Assembly: GCA_038250905.1 (NCBI GenBank)
Contig: JBBSBV010000006.1
Coordinates: 61,818-125,817, forward strand
Direction: 5' to 3'
Length of the DNA: 64,000 bases
From: JAENVU01 sp038250905
GTDB lineage: Bacteria; Actinomycetota; Acidimicrobiia; IMCC26256; JAENVU01
A program made the position numbers and the translations under genes. The number at the start of each line of letters is the position of its first letter. Within the stretch, counting starts at the first letter, position 1. Shown here piece after piece: positions 55,192 through 63,177 of this stretch. The notes beneath the pieces were generated by a model. That model was not told where the DNA came from. It ran no database searches and worked only from the letters and a program-made list of their open reading frames with translations.

Positions 55192-57627
55192 ATGGGTGAC
55201 GCGATTCGCGTAGAGGGCCCGATCAACGCGGCCGGTCTGCAGATGTCCATCGAAACCGGCAAGCTCGCCAACCTCGCCGCCGGCGCCGTCGTCGTGCAGG
55301 TGGGCGACACGATGGTGCTCAGCACCGTCGCCACGTCGAAGCCCCGTGAGGGCATCGACTTCTTCCCCCTGACGGTCGACGTCGAGGAGCGCATGTACGC
55401 CGCGGGCAAGATCCCCGGCTCGTTCTTCCGGCGTGAAGGTCGTCCCGGTGAGTCGGCGATCCTGACCTGCCGCCTCACCGACCGGCCGCTGCGGCCGAGC
55501 TTCCCGTCCGACTTCCGCAACGAGGTCCAGGTCATCGCGACCGTCCTCGGTTCGGACCAGTCGAACCCGCACGACATCATCTCGATCAACGGTGCGTCCG
55601 CCGCGCTGATGATCTCCGGTATCCCGTTCGACGGGCCGATCGGCGCCGTGCGCCTGGCCCACCTCGACGGGGCCTGGGTGGCTCACCCCACCTACGAAGA
55701 GGGCGACGAGTCGACCTTCGAACTCGTCGTCGCCGGTCGCCGCACCGACGCCGGTGAGATCGCCATCATGATGGTGGAAGCCGGTGGTACCGAGGCCTCG
55801 TGGGAGCTCTACGAGCAGGGTGCACCGAAGGTCACCGAGGAGACCATCGCCGAGGGTCTCGACGTCGCCAAGGAGTGGATCGGGGCGTCCATCGACCTGC
55901 AGCTGAAGCTGCGGGACCAGGTGATCGCGGCCAACGGTCCGATCGAGACCGTCGCCTACACGCCGAACGTCGACTACACCGACGATGTGTTCGAGGCCGT
56001 GGCGGGCGAGGCTCGCACGGACACCGCGACGACGATGGCCACCGCCGACAAGAACGAGCGCAACGGCCGCCTCGACGAGATCAAGGCCGCCCTGCTCGCG
56101 AACCTCGTCGGCACCGACGACGCGCCGGGCACTTACGCCGGTCGGGCCAAGGAAGTCAGCTCGGCGTTCCGCTCGCTGCAGAAGCAGGTGGTGCGGGCCC
56201 GCATCGCCAACGAGGGCATGCGCATCGACGGTCGTGGCGTCACCGACCTCCGTCCGATCTCGGCCGAGGTCGGCATCGTGAACACGGTGCACGGCTCCGG
56301 ACTCTTCCAGCGCGGCGAGACCCAGGTGCTCTCGGTCACCACGCTCGGCATGCTCCGCATGGAGCAGATCGTCGACACGCTCGGCCTCGAGGACCGCAAG
56401 CGCTACATGCACCACTACAACTTCCCGCCGTTCTCCACCGGTGAGACGGGTCGCGTCGGTTCGCCGAAGCGCCGCGAGATCGGTCACGGCGCGCTCGCCG
56501 AGCGGGCACTCGTGCCGGTGGTCCCCTCCAAGGAGGAATGGCCCTACACCCTGCGCGTCGTCTCCGACGTGCTGTCGTCGAACGGCTCCACCTCGATGGG
56601 GTCGGTCTGCGGTTCGTCGCTGTCGCTCATGGACGCCGGGGTGCCGATCAAGGCGCCGGTCGCCGGCATCGCGATGGGCCTCGTCTACGCCGAGGGCAAG
56701 TACACGACCCTCACCGACATCCTCGGTGCGGAAGACGCGTTCGGTGACATGGACTTCAAAGTCGCCGGCACCGCCGACTTCGTGACCGCGCTCCAGCTCG
56801 ACACCAAGATCGACGGTCTCCCGGCCGACGTGCTCGCGGCTGCGCTGCAGCAGGCGAAGGACGCCCGGCTCAAGATCCTCGCGGTCATGAACGAGGCGAT
56901 CTCGGCCCCGCGTCCGGACGTCCGTCCGACCGCCCCGAAGATCATCAGCTTCGAGATCCCGATCGACAAGATCGGCGAGGTCATCGGGCCCAAGGGCAAG
57001 GTCATCAACACGATCCAGCAGGAGACGGGCGCCGACATCGCGGTGTCCGACGACGGCGTGGTCGGCACGGTGAGCGTCGGTTCCAAGGACAGCTCGCAGG
57101 TGGACGAAGCGCGTCGCCGGATCGAGCTCATCCTCGACCCGCCGACCGCCGACATCGGTGCCGAGTACACCGGCAAGGTCGTCAACATCACCAAGTTCGG
57201 TGCGTTCGTCAACATCCTTCCGGGTCGTGACGGTCTGCTGCACATCTCCAAGATCGGTCGGGGCAAGCGCATCGACAAGGTCGAGGACGTGTTCAGCCTC
57301 GGTGACGAAGTGCTCGTCCGCGTGGACGACATCGACAACCAGGGCAAGCTCTCCCTCTCGCTCGCGGGCGATGCGCCCGAGGGTGACGGTGGCTCGAACG
57401 GCGATGGTGGCGGCTCACGCGAGCGTGCGCCGCGTGCCGAGAGGGCTCCTCGCGAGGACCGGGGCGACACGCCGAAGGCAGCGTCGTTCGAGGACTCGTG
57501 GGACGAGCAGGCCAAGGCCGAGTTCGGCGATCTGGGTCCGGCCGAGGCCGGCCGTGAAGGTGGCCGCAGCGAAGGCGGCGACCGCGGTCGCGGCAGCCGT
57601 CGCGGTGGCGGAGGCCGCCGCCGGTAA
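55192..57627 (+). CDS. pnp: polyribonucleotide nucleotidyltransferase (PNPase)
   Basis: 811 aa. Phosphorolytic 3'-5' exoribonuclease. Two RNase PH domains (first: PLTVDVEERMYAAGKIPGSFFRREGRPGE; second: RGETQVLSVTTLG, SNGSTSMGSVCGSSL), a KH domain (IDKIGEVIGPKGKVINTIQ) and an S1 domain (GKVVNITKFGAFVNILPGRDGLLHISKI). The last 85 residues are Gly/Arg/Glu-rich, likely RNA binding. GAGAGGAG precedes the ATG. The 3' end, including the stop, is duplicated downstream in repeat copy C. Confidence 0.97.
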   Translation: MGDAIRVEGPINAAGLQMSIETGKLANLAAGAVVVQVGDTMVLSTVATSKPREGIDFFPLTVDVEERMYAAGKIPGSFFRREGRPGESAILTCRLTDRPLRPSFPSDFRNEVQVIATVLGSDQSNPHDIISINGASAALMISGIPFDGPIGAVRLAHLDGAWVAHPTYEEGDESTFELVVAGRRTDAGEIAIMMVEAGGTEASWELYEQGAPKVTEETIAEGLDVAKEWIGASIDLQLKLRDQVIAANGPIETVAYTPNVDYTDDVFEAVAGEARTDTATTMATADKNERNGRLDEIKAALLANLVGTDDAPGTYAGRAKEVSSAFRSLQKQVVRARIANEGMRIDGRGVTDLRPISAEVGIVNTVHGSGLFQRGETQVLSVTTLGMLRMEQIVDTLGLEDRKRYMHHYNFPPFSTGETGRVGSPKRREIGHGALAERALVPVVPSKEEWPYTLRVVSDVLSSNGSTSMGSVCGSSLSLMDAGVPIKAPVAGIAMGLVYAEGKYTTLTDILGAEDAFGDMDFKVAGTADFVTALQLDTKIDGLPADVLAAALQQAKDARLKILAVMNEAISAPRPDVRPTAPKIISFEIPIDKIGEVIGPKGKVINTIQQETGADIAVSDDGVVGTVSVGSKDSSQVDEARRRIELILDPPTADIGAEYTGKVVNITKFGAFVNILPGRDGLLHISKIGRGKRIDKVEDVFSLGDEVLVRVDDIDNQGKLSLSLAGDAPEGDGGSNGDGGGSRERAPRAERAPREDRGDTPKAASFEDSWDEQAKAEFGDLGPAEAGREGGRSEGGDRGRGSRRGGGGRRR

Positions 57628-57722
57628 GCACTGAGTCCCGCGGGCGGCGGCCGGGGCCCGAGCGGCCCGGCCCGCAGGGCCGTGAGCGGGAAAGCGGAGG
57701 CCGCCGCCCGTAAGCACTGAGT
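57608..57722 (+). repeat. MIRU-like intergenic element, copy C (pnp 3' end)
   Basis: The last codons and stop of pnp are repeated 86 nt downstream: 57608-57636 and 57694-57722 agree at 28 of 29 positions. Between them is GGCCCGAGCGGCCC (57655-57668) and hairpin GGCCC-GCA-GGGCC (57669-57681), a diverged version of the core in copies A and B. The high identity suggests a recent event. No relay micro-ORF into a downstream gene is present. Confidence 0.6.
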
Positions 57723-57750
57723 GCCGGTAAGCACGCTCACTGCGTTTCGT

Positions 57751-57797
57751 ACTTCGGCGTCAGGCCGCGCATTCACTGCGCGTCCTGGCGCCGAAGT
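57751..57797 (+). terminator. long hairpin downstream of pnp
   Basis: 14-bp inverted repeat (ACTTCGGCGTCAGG / CCTGGCGCCGAAGT) with one G-U wobble and a 19-nt loop, between pnp and the broken M16 gene. Likely a terminator for pnp; a further 7-bp CGTTTCG / CGAAACG dyad follows near 57831-57857. Confidence 0.45.
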
Positions 57798-57893
57798 CGT
57801 TTCGCAGCCTTCCCGGGCTGATCAGGGATCGTTTCGCGCGTGAAGTGACCGAAACGGCTCCAGCCGACCACAGACCGCGTCGATACGGCTGTT

Positions 57894-59261
57894 GTGACTG
57901 CAGCGGGCGGTAAATCAGCGGGGCCGATCGACCCTGGAATCAGTGTGAAAACCGCCCGAAACGGGCAGTCGACACTGTTCGACGACCACCGTGCGCGCGC
58001 AACCGAAGACGCGGTCTCCATCAGCGAGGTCGGCGGCGCGCACGTGATCACCGAGGCCATGCCGAACCTCCGATCGGTGGCGGTCGGCTTCTGGGTCGGC
58101 TCCGGCGCGGTGGACGAGATCGACGGTGAATACGGCGCGAGCCACTTCCTCGAGCACCTGCTCTTCAAGGGCACCGAGGACCGCAGTGCGTCCGACATCG
58201 CGGCCGCGATCGAGTCGGTCGGCGGCGACATGAACGCGTTCACCACCCAGGAGTACACCGCCTTCTACGTGCGGGTGCCCGACGACCACCTCGACCTCGC
58301 GATCGACATCCTCGCCGACGTCGTCTGGCGTCCCGCGTTCCGGGTCGACGAGGTGTAGTCCGAACGGCGCGTGATCCTCGAGGAGATCGGGATGCGCGAC
58401 GACGCGCCCGACGACGTCGTGCACGAACTCGCCAACGCCGCGCTCTTCCCCGACCATCCACTCGGACGGTCCGTGCTCGGAACCCGCGCGTCGATCAGCT
58501 CGATGTCGCGTGCTGCCATCGCCGACTATCACGCCGCGCATTACAAGCCGAGCAACGTGGTCATCGCCGCGGCGGGGAACCTCGACCACGACCGGGTCGC
58601 GCAGCAACTCGCGAGCCGCGTGCCGTCCGACCTCGGGAGCCGGCCGGTGCGCGCCGCGTTCCCGCTCGCCCCGGCGGAGCGGACGACGGGGGAGCACCGC
58701 ACCACCGAACAGGCCCACCTGGTCCTGTCCATGCGATCCATCGCGCGGGACGATCCCGACCGCTACGCGCTGTCGGTCGTGAACCAACTCCTGGGCGGCG
58801 GCATGTCGTCACGGCTCTTCCAGGAGGTCCGCGAACGGCGCGGCCTGGCGTACTCGGTCTACGCATATCGCGCGGCCTACGAGACCGTCGGCTCGATGTC
58901 GATCTACGCCGGTACCGCGCCGGAGCGACTGTCGGAAACCTTGCACGTGATCCGCCACGAGCTGACCAAGCTCGTGGTCGACGGCGTGAGTGACGATGAG
59001 CTCGTCTCCGCCAAGGGCCACCTCAAGGGTTCGACCACCTTGGCGCTCGAAACCAGTTCGAGTCGGATGCACCGGCTGGGTCGGGGACTCCTCACGCTCG
59101 GCGAGGTCCCGTCGGTGGACGACATCGTCGCCGCGGTCGACGCGGTGACGCTCGCCGATCTGCGCCGGACCATCGACCGGGTGTTCGCGACCGACGACCT
59201 CGTGCTGTCTGTGGTCGGTCCGCTCCACGCGGTCGACGTCCTCGCCGACCTGGCGGCCTGA
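57894..59261 (+). pseudogene. M16 zinc peptidase (PepR-like) interrupted by an in-frame TAG
   Basis: Would encode about 455 aa. The zinc motif HFLEH (84-88) and TTQEYTAF lie before codon 155, which is TAG (58356-58358). The frame then continues without shift as SERRVILEEIGMRDDAPDD, the expected sequence carrying the third ligand (Glu163 or 164, 75-76 residues after HxxEH), to a complete C-terminal domain ending at 59261. A GTG at 58371 could restart translation, giving two fragments. A GTG at 57945 is an alternative start. TAG is an ordinary stop elsewhere here (ftsY, trmD), so readthrough is unlikely. M16 genes next to pnp and dapB are standard in actinobacteria. Confidence 0.8.
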
Positions 59262-59304
59262 AACCGGCGGGCTGATTGCCCGAGGCTACGGATGGTGGGC
59301 TCGG

Positions 59305-59310
59305 TAGTGT
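59305..59310 (+). promoter_or_regulatory. putative -10 box (TAGTGT) of dapB
   Basis: TAGTGT ends 7 nt before the ATG at 59318, the leaderless spacing; the 14 in-frame codons upstream of the ATG would lie above it. Confidence 0.45.
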
Positions 59311-59317
59311 TCTCCGC

Positions 59318-60094
59318 ATGATCCGGGTCGGGGTGTTCGGTGCTGCAGGTCGGATGGGATCGACGATCTGTGCCGCGGTCCGCGACGCCCCCGACCTCGA
59401 GTTGGTCGCCGCGGTCGACCCGTTCCGCGCCGGCGAACCCGTTGTCGGTACCGACCTCGTGGTCGCGGCGGAGTCGGCAGCCCTCGTCGATGCCGGGGCC
59501 GACGTTGCGATCGACTTCACGGTGCTGGACGCATCTCGCGAGAACATCCGCTGGTGTGCGGCGCACGACGTCCACGCGGTGGTCGGGACGACCGGGTTTT
59601 CGGCCGACGATCTCGACGAGTACGCCGAACTCTTCACCCACTCGTCGGCGAACGCCGTGATCGCGGCGAACTTCGCGATCGGCGCGGTGCTGATGATGCG
59701 TTTCGCCGAACTCGCGGCGCCGTGGTTCGAGACCGCCGAGATCATCGAACTGCATCACGACCAGAAGATCGACGCGCCGTCGGGTACCGCGATGACGACC
59801 GCGCGCCGGATGACGGCCGCGTCCAAGGAATGGGCGGACGATCCCACCAAGACGGTGATCGTCAGTGGTGCCCGGGGCGGCCTGGTCGACGGTGCGATCC
59901 GCGTCCACTCGGTGCGGATGCGCGGGATGATCGCGAGTCAGGAGGTGCTGCTCGGCACCACCGGGCAGTCGCTCTCGATTCGCCACGACACGTTCGATCG
60001 GTCGTCGTTCATGCCGGGCGTGCTGCTCGGCGTCCGTCGCGTCGGCACCGTCCCAGGCCTGACCGTGGGTCTCGACGCGCTGCTCGAATCGTGA
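59318..60094 (+). CDS. dapB: 4-hydroxy-tetrahydrodipicolinate reductase
   Basis: 258 aa. Reduces HTPA in lysine and meso-diaminopimelate synthesis using NAD(P)H. The nucleotide loop VGVFGAAGRMGS is N-terminal; the catalytic region reads ELHHDQKIDAPSGTA with the His pair, Lys and Gly-Thr substrate motif. Its product supplies DAP for the peptidoglycan that MurT/GatD would amidate. A TetR gene follows after 10 nt. Confidence 0.95.
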   Translation: MIRVGVFGAAGRMGSTICAAVRDAPDLELVAAVDPFRAGEPVVGTDLVVAAESAALVDAGADVAIDFTVLDASRENIRWCAAHDVHAVVGTTGFSADDLDEYAELFTHSSANAVIAANFAIGAVLMMRFAELAAPWFETAEIIELHHDQKIDAPSGTAMTTARRMTAASKEWADDPTKTVIVSGARGGLVDGAIRVHSVRMRGMIASQEVLLGTTGQSLSIRHDTFDRSSFMPGVLLGVRRVGTVPGLTVGLDALLES

Positions 60095-60104
60095 TCGACG
60101 GGCG

Positions 60105-60704
60105 ATGACGTCGCCGGCCCCGACACCCCGGGATCGGGTACTGGCTGCCGCCTACGAGTGCGTCGCGCGGTTCGGGATCGCGAAGACGACCGTCGAGGAT
60201 GTCGTGAAGGAGTCGGGCGTCTCGCGCGCGACGGTGTATCGGGTCTTCCCTCAGGGGAAGGAAGAACTGCTGCGGGCCGCAGTGAGCTGGGAGATGGACC
60301 GGTTCTTCATTCGCCTCGCCGAGGCGGTCGTCACGGCGCCCGACTTCGCGTCGATGGTCGAGCGAGGCCTGATCTACGCGCATGCGGCGGTCCACGATCA
60401 CGATGTGCTCCAGAAGGTGCTGGTCACCGAGCCGGAGCGGATCCTCCCGCTGCTGACCACCGAGCAGGAGCGACCCCTGCACTACATCACCGCCTTCCTC
60501 CTGCCCTACCTGGAGCGTGAGCGTGATGCGGGACGGGTGCTCGAGGGGGTCGACCTCGAAGCGTCGGCGGATTTCGTGGCGCGGATGATCCTGTCGCTCA
60601 TCGGATCGCAGGGCGAATGGGATCTCGACGACCCGGTGGCCGTGCGCGAACTGGTCCGGCGGCACCTCCTGGCCGGCATCCTGGAGCCGACCGCGCTGGT
60701 CTGA
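60105..60704 (+). CDS. TetR-family transcriptional regulator
   Basis: 199 aa. N-terminal HTH DRVLAAAYECVARFGIAKTTVEDVVKESGVSRATVYRVFP (about 8-47), then a helical ligand-binding domain without recognised ligand residues. Close behind dapB (10 nt), so possibly co-transcribed, though a regulatory link to lysine synthesis is not implied. It may act on the secreted propeller gene downstream. Confidence 0.85.
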   Translation: MTSPAPTPRDRVLAAAYECVARFGIAKTTVEDVVKESGVSRATVYRVFPQGKEELLRAAVSWEMDRFFIRLAEAVVTAPDFASMVERGLIYAHAAVHDHDVLQKVLVTEPERILPLLTTEQERPLHYITAFLLPYLERERDAGRVLEGVDLEASADFVARMILSLIGSQGEWDLDDPVAVRELVRRHLLAGILEPTALV

Positions 60705-60747
60705 AGGACGACTCAACCTGCGGGCCCTGCTGGACGATGGCAGCTGG

Positions 60748-62466
60748 GTGCGTCGTGCCGTCGGGTTTCTCTGTGGGCTGGCAGTCCTGCTCGCCGCCTC
60801 GCTCCCGATTCCGGCGGCGGCCGCGACCGGCGCGCATCCGACCGGTGAGTACGACCGGCCGGACTTGTTGTGGGACGTGACGCACGGACCGCACGGATTC
60901 GTCGCGGTCGGGAACAGTGGCGCGGTCGCGACCTCGGATGACGGAATCGGTTGGCGTCGCCGCCAGGCCGCAACCCATGCGTCCCTGCGATCCGTCGCGG
61001 CCGGTGGCGGTCGGTACGTCGCCGTCGGGGCGGCGGGCGCCCTCATGGCTTCTCGCGACGGTCGTCGCTGGCGTCGGTGCGCGCCCCCACGACCCCGCGT
61101 CTATACGGGCGTGGCGTTCGGAACGGGTCGGTGGGTGGCGGTGGCGATGGACGGGTCGACGGTGGTGTCCGCCGACGGCTGTGCCTGGTCGCCGGCCAGC
61201 GCGCCGACGCCCGGGCGCACCTACTTCTCGGTTGCGTACGCCCGTGACGGGTACGTCGCCGTCACCGTCCAGGGTGAGGTGCTCACATCGTCCGACGGCC
61301 GTGCGTGGACCGTCGTGAGTTCGGACCATGGCTGGCTCTGGGACATCGCGTTCGGTGGGGGACGATTCGTCGCCGTCGGGGCGACCGCGGCCGTGACTTC
61401 GACGGACGGCGTGCACTGGACCACGACCGCGGTCGGCACGTTCGCGGCGGCACGAGGCGTGGCCTACGGAGCCGGTCGGTTCGTCGCGGTCGGCGGTCCG
61501 GGTGTGGTGCAGACATCGGCCGACGGGTCGACCTGGACGACGAGTTCGGTGGGGTCGACCGCGCAACTCTGGCGGCCTGCCTACGGTCGCGGCACCTTCG
61601 TGGTGAGTGGAGCCGCGGGTCTCCTGGCATCGTCGGAGGATGCCGTGCGCTGGACCCGCCGATCACGGGTGGCGGACGCGATCTACGGTCTGGCGGCCGG
61701 CCCGCGCGAGTTCGTCGCGGTGGGTACCAACGGGACCATCGCCCGGTCGACGGATGGCAGGCGGTTCCGTCGGACCGCGAGTCCGACCACCGCCGAACTC
61801 CGCTCGGCCGGACTGCACGACCGTCATTGGTTGATCACGGGGGCGGGCGGGACGATCCTCACCTCCCGAAATGCGAGCGAGTGGACGCCTCGGGATTCGA
61901 CGAGCCACAACGAACTGTGGTCGTCCGCATGGGGTCACGGCCGATGGGTGGTGGTCGGCGCCGGCGGCACGGTGCTGACGTCCGCAACCGGTGCCCGGTG
62001 GGCGGTCCAGCGCGTCCCGACCACCGCGTTGCTCTTCGGCGTCGTTCACGCGCACGGCCGGTTCGTCGCCGTCGGTGTCGGTGGAGCAGTGGTCACGTCC
62101 CCGGACGGCGAGACCTGGACCCTGCGCCCCGCGCCACCGACCACGTTGCGCTCGGTGACGGGTACCGCCGACGGTTTCGTTGCGGTCGGCGTCGCCGGGA
62201 CCGTGGTGACGTCGCCGGACGGACTGCGCTGGACCCGACAGGTTTCGGGCACCGACGAGACCCTGCGGGCCGTGGTCGACACCGACGCCGGTCCCGTTGC
62301 GATCGGCGGAGGTGGGATCGCGCTCGCGTCGTCGACCGGTCGGCAATGGAAGGTGGTGCGGCCCGCGACTGGCGAAGAGCAGTTCGGGTTGGCGACACGC
62401 GGCGCGCGGACCCTCGCCATCGGCTCCCTGAGTACGTCGGGCTGGCGGTTCACCACTGACGAATAG
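60748..62466 (+). CDS. secreted protein of 13 BNR/Ycf48-like propeller repeats
   Basis: 572 aa from GTG. A signal peptide (about 1-26) is followed by 13 repeats of about 40 aa with the pattern F-V-A-V-G-x-x-G-x-V-x-T-S-x-D-G-x-x-W, related to sialidase Asp-box/Ycf48 blades. No catalytic Arg/Tyr set of sialidases is evident, so it is probably a binding or scaffold protein. Thirteen units do not make one ordinary propeller; two stacked propellers are likely. It follows the TetR gene by 43 nt. Confidence 0.75.
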   Translation: MRRAVGFLCGLAVLLAASLPIPAAAATGAHPTGEYDRPDLLWDVTHGPHGFVAVGNSGAVATSDDGIGWRRRQAATHASLRSVAAGGGRYVAVGAAGALMASRDGRRWRRCAPPRPRVYTGVAFGTGRWVAVAMDGSTVVSADGCAWSPASAPTPGRTYFSVAYARDGYVAVTVQGEVLTSSDGRAWTVVSSDHGWLWDIAFGGGRFVAVGATAAVTSTDGVHWTTTAVGTFAAARGVAYGAGRFVAVGGPGVVQTSADGSTWTTSSVGSTAQLWRPAYGRGTFVVSGAAGLLASSEDAVRWTRRSRVADAIYGLAAGPREFVAVGTNGTIARSTDGRRFRRTASPTTAELRSAGLHDRHWLITGAGGTILTSRNASEWTPRDSTSHNELWSSAWGHGRWVVVGAGGTVLTSATGARWAVQRVPTTALLFGVVHAHGRFVAVGVGGAVVTSPDGETWTLRPAPPTTLRSVTGTADGFVAVGVAGTVVTSPDGLRWTRQVSGTDETLRAVVDTDAGPVAIGGGGIALASSTGRQWKVVRPATGEEQFGLATRGARTLAIGSLSTSGWRFTTDE

Positions 62467-62509
62467 GAGACCGAGCGGAGGGCCCGAAAACCCGGTGACG
62501 TGCGACACA

Positions 62510-62543
62510 TTGACGATGAGACGCTGATCGTCATATTGTCTCA
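62510..62543 (+). promoter_or_regulatory. promoter with overlapping operator dyads for the TetR-diiron operon
   Basis: TTGACG (62510-62515), 18-nt spacer, TATTGT (62534-62539), then 8 nt to ATG 62548. Two interleaved palindromes cover it: TGACGAT / ATCGTCA (62511-62517, 62527-62533) and TGAGAC / GTCTCA (62517-62522, 62538-62543). This is a likely autoregulatory TetR operator. Confidence 0.6.
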
Positions 62544-62547
62544 GGTG

Positions 62548-63177
62548 ATGTCCGTGGCCACCCTGACCGTCGCTGCCCGACCGGGATGTCGCCCCGACGA
62601 CGCCGAAGCGCGCATTCTCGTCGGCGCGCTGGTGTGCCTCGGCCGTCACGGCGTCGCCCGCACCACCCTCGACGACATCGCGCGCGAGGCCGGGTGTTCG
62701 CGGGCCACGGTGTACAGCTATTTCCCGAACCGGGCCGCAGTGGTCGACGCGTCGGTGCAGGCCGAGATCGACCGGATCACCGATGCCATCGTCGCGAGTG
62801 CCGACGGCGCCGAGACCCTCGAGGACGCGGTGACCGCGATGTTCGTCACCGCGGCCCGGGCGATCGTCACCCACACCGCGTTGCAGCGTGCGCTCGATCT
62901 CGAGCCCGAGGTGGTGCTCCCGGCCCTGTCGTTCGACGGCGGAGATCGGATGTTCGCCGAGTCGGCCCGCCGGTTCGGCCCCGTGTTCGCGCGGTTCGTC
63001 CCCCCGGACCGCGCGTCGCGCGCGGCGGAATGGAGCACGCGGGTATTGCTCGCGTACCTCCACCCGGACCGCGCACCCTTCGTGATGACCGATCCCGAGG
63101 CGGCGCGCACGCTCGTCCGCCGTCACGTCGTCCCTGCTTTTTCCCGATCCCCCCAAACCGATGAGGTACTGCCATGA
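62548..63177 (+). CDS. TetR-family transcriptional regulator of the diiron protein
   Basis: 209 aa from ATG 62548, which is 8 nt below a clear -10; an upstream GTG at 62500 lies before the promoter and is rejected. The HTH is ALVCLGRHGVARTTLDDIAREAGCSRATVYSYFPNRAAVV. Its stop overlaps the start of the ferritin-like gene (ATGA), so regulator and target are coupled and probably autoregulated. Confidence 0.87.
   Translation: MSVATLTVAARPGCRPDDAEARILVGALVCLGRHGVARTTLDDIAREAGCSRATVYSYFPNRAAVVDASVQAEIDRITDAIVASADGAETLEDAVTAMFVTAARAIVTHTALQRALDLEPEVVLPALSFDGGDRMFAESARRFGPVFARFVPPDRASRAAEWSTRVLLAYLHPDRAPFVMTDPEAARTLVRRHVVPAFSRSPQTDEVLP

Noticed and set aside
55001..55213. Open frame of 70 codons in the rpsO-pnp gap
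   Set aside because: It overlaps the pnp start and covers two hairpins; no family similarity or Shine-Dalgarno.
58356..58358. Recoding of TAG (pyrrolysine or suppressor) in the M16 gene
   Set aside because: TAG ends many clear genes here (ftsY, trmD, tsf), and no pyl genes or recoding element are seen; a mutation or sequence error is simpler.
62500..62547. GTG 62500 as the start of the second TetR gene
   Set aside because: It lies above the -35/-10 pair and operator; the ATG at 62548 fits the promoter and TetR length.
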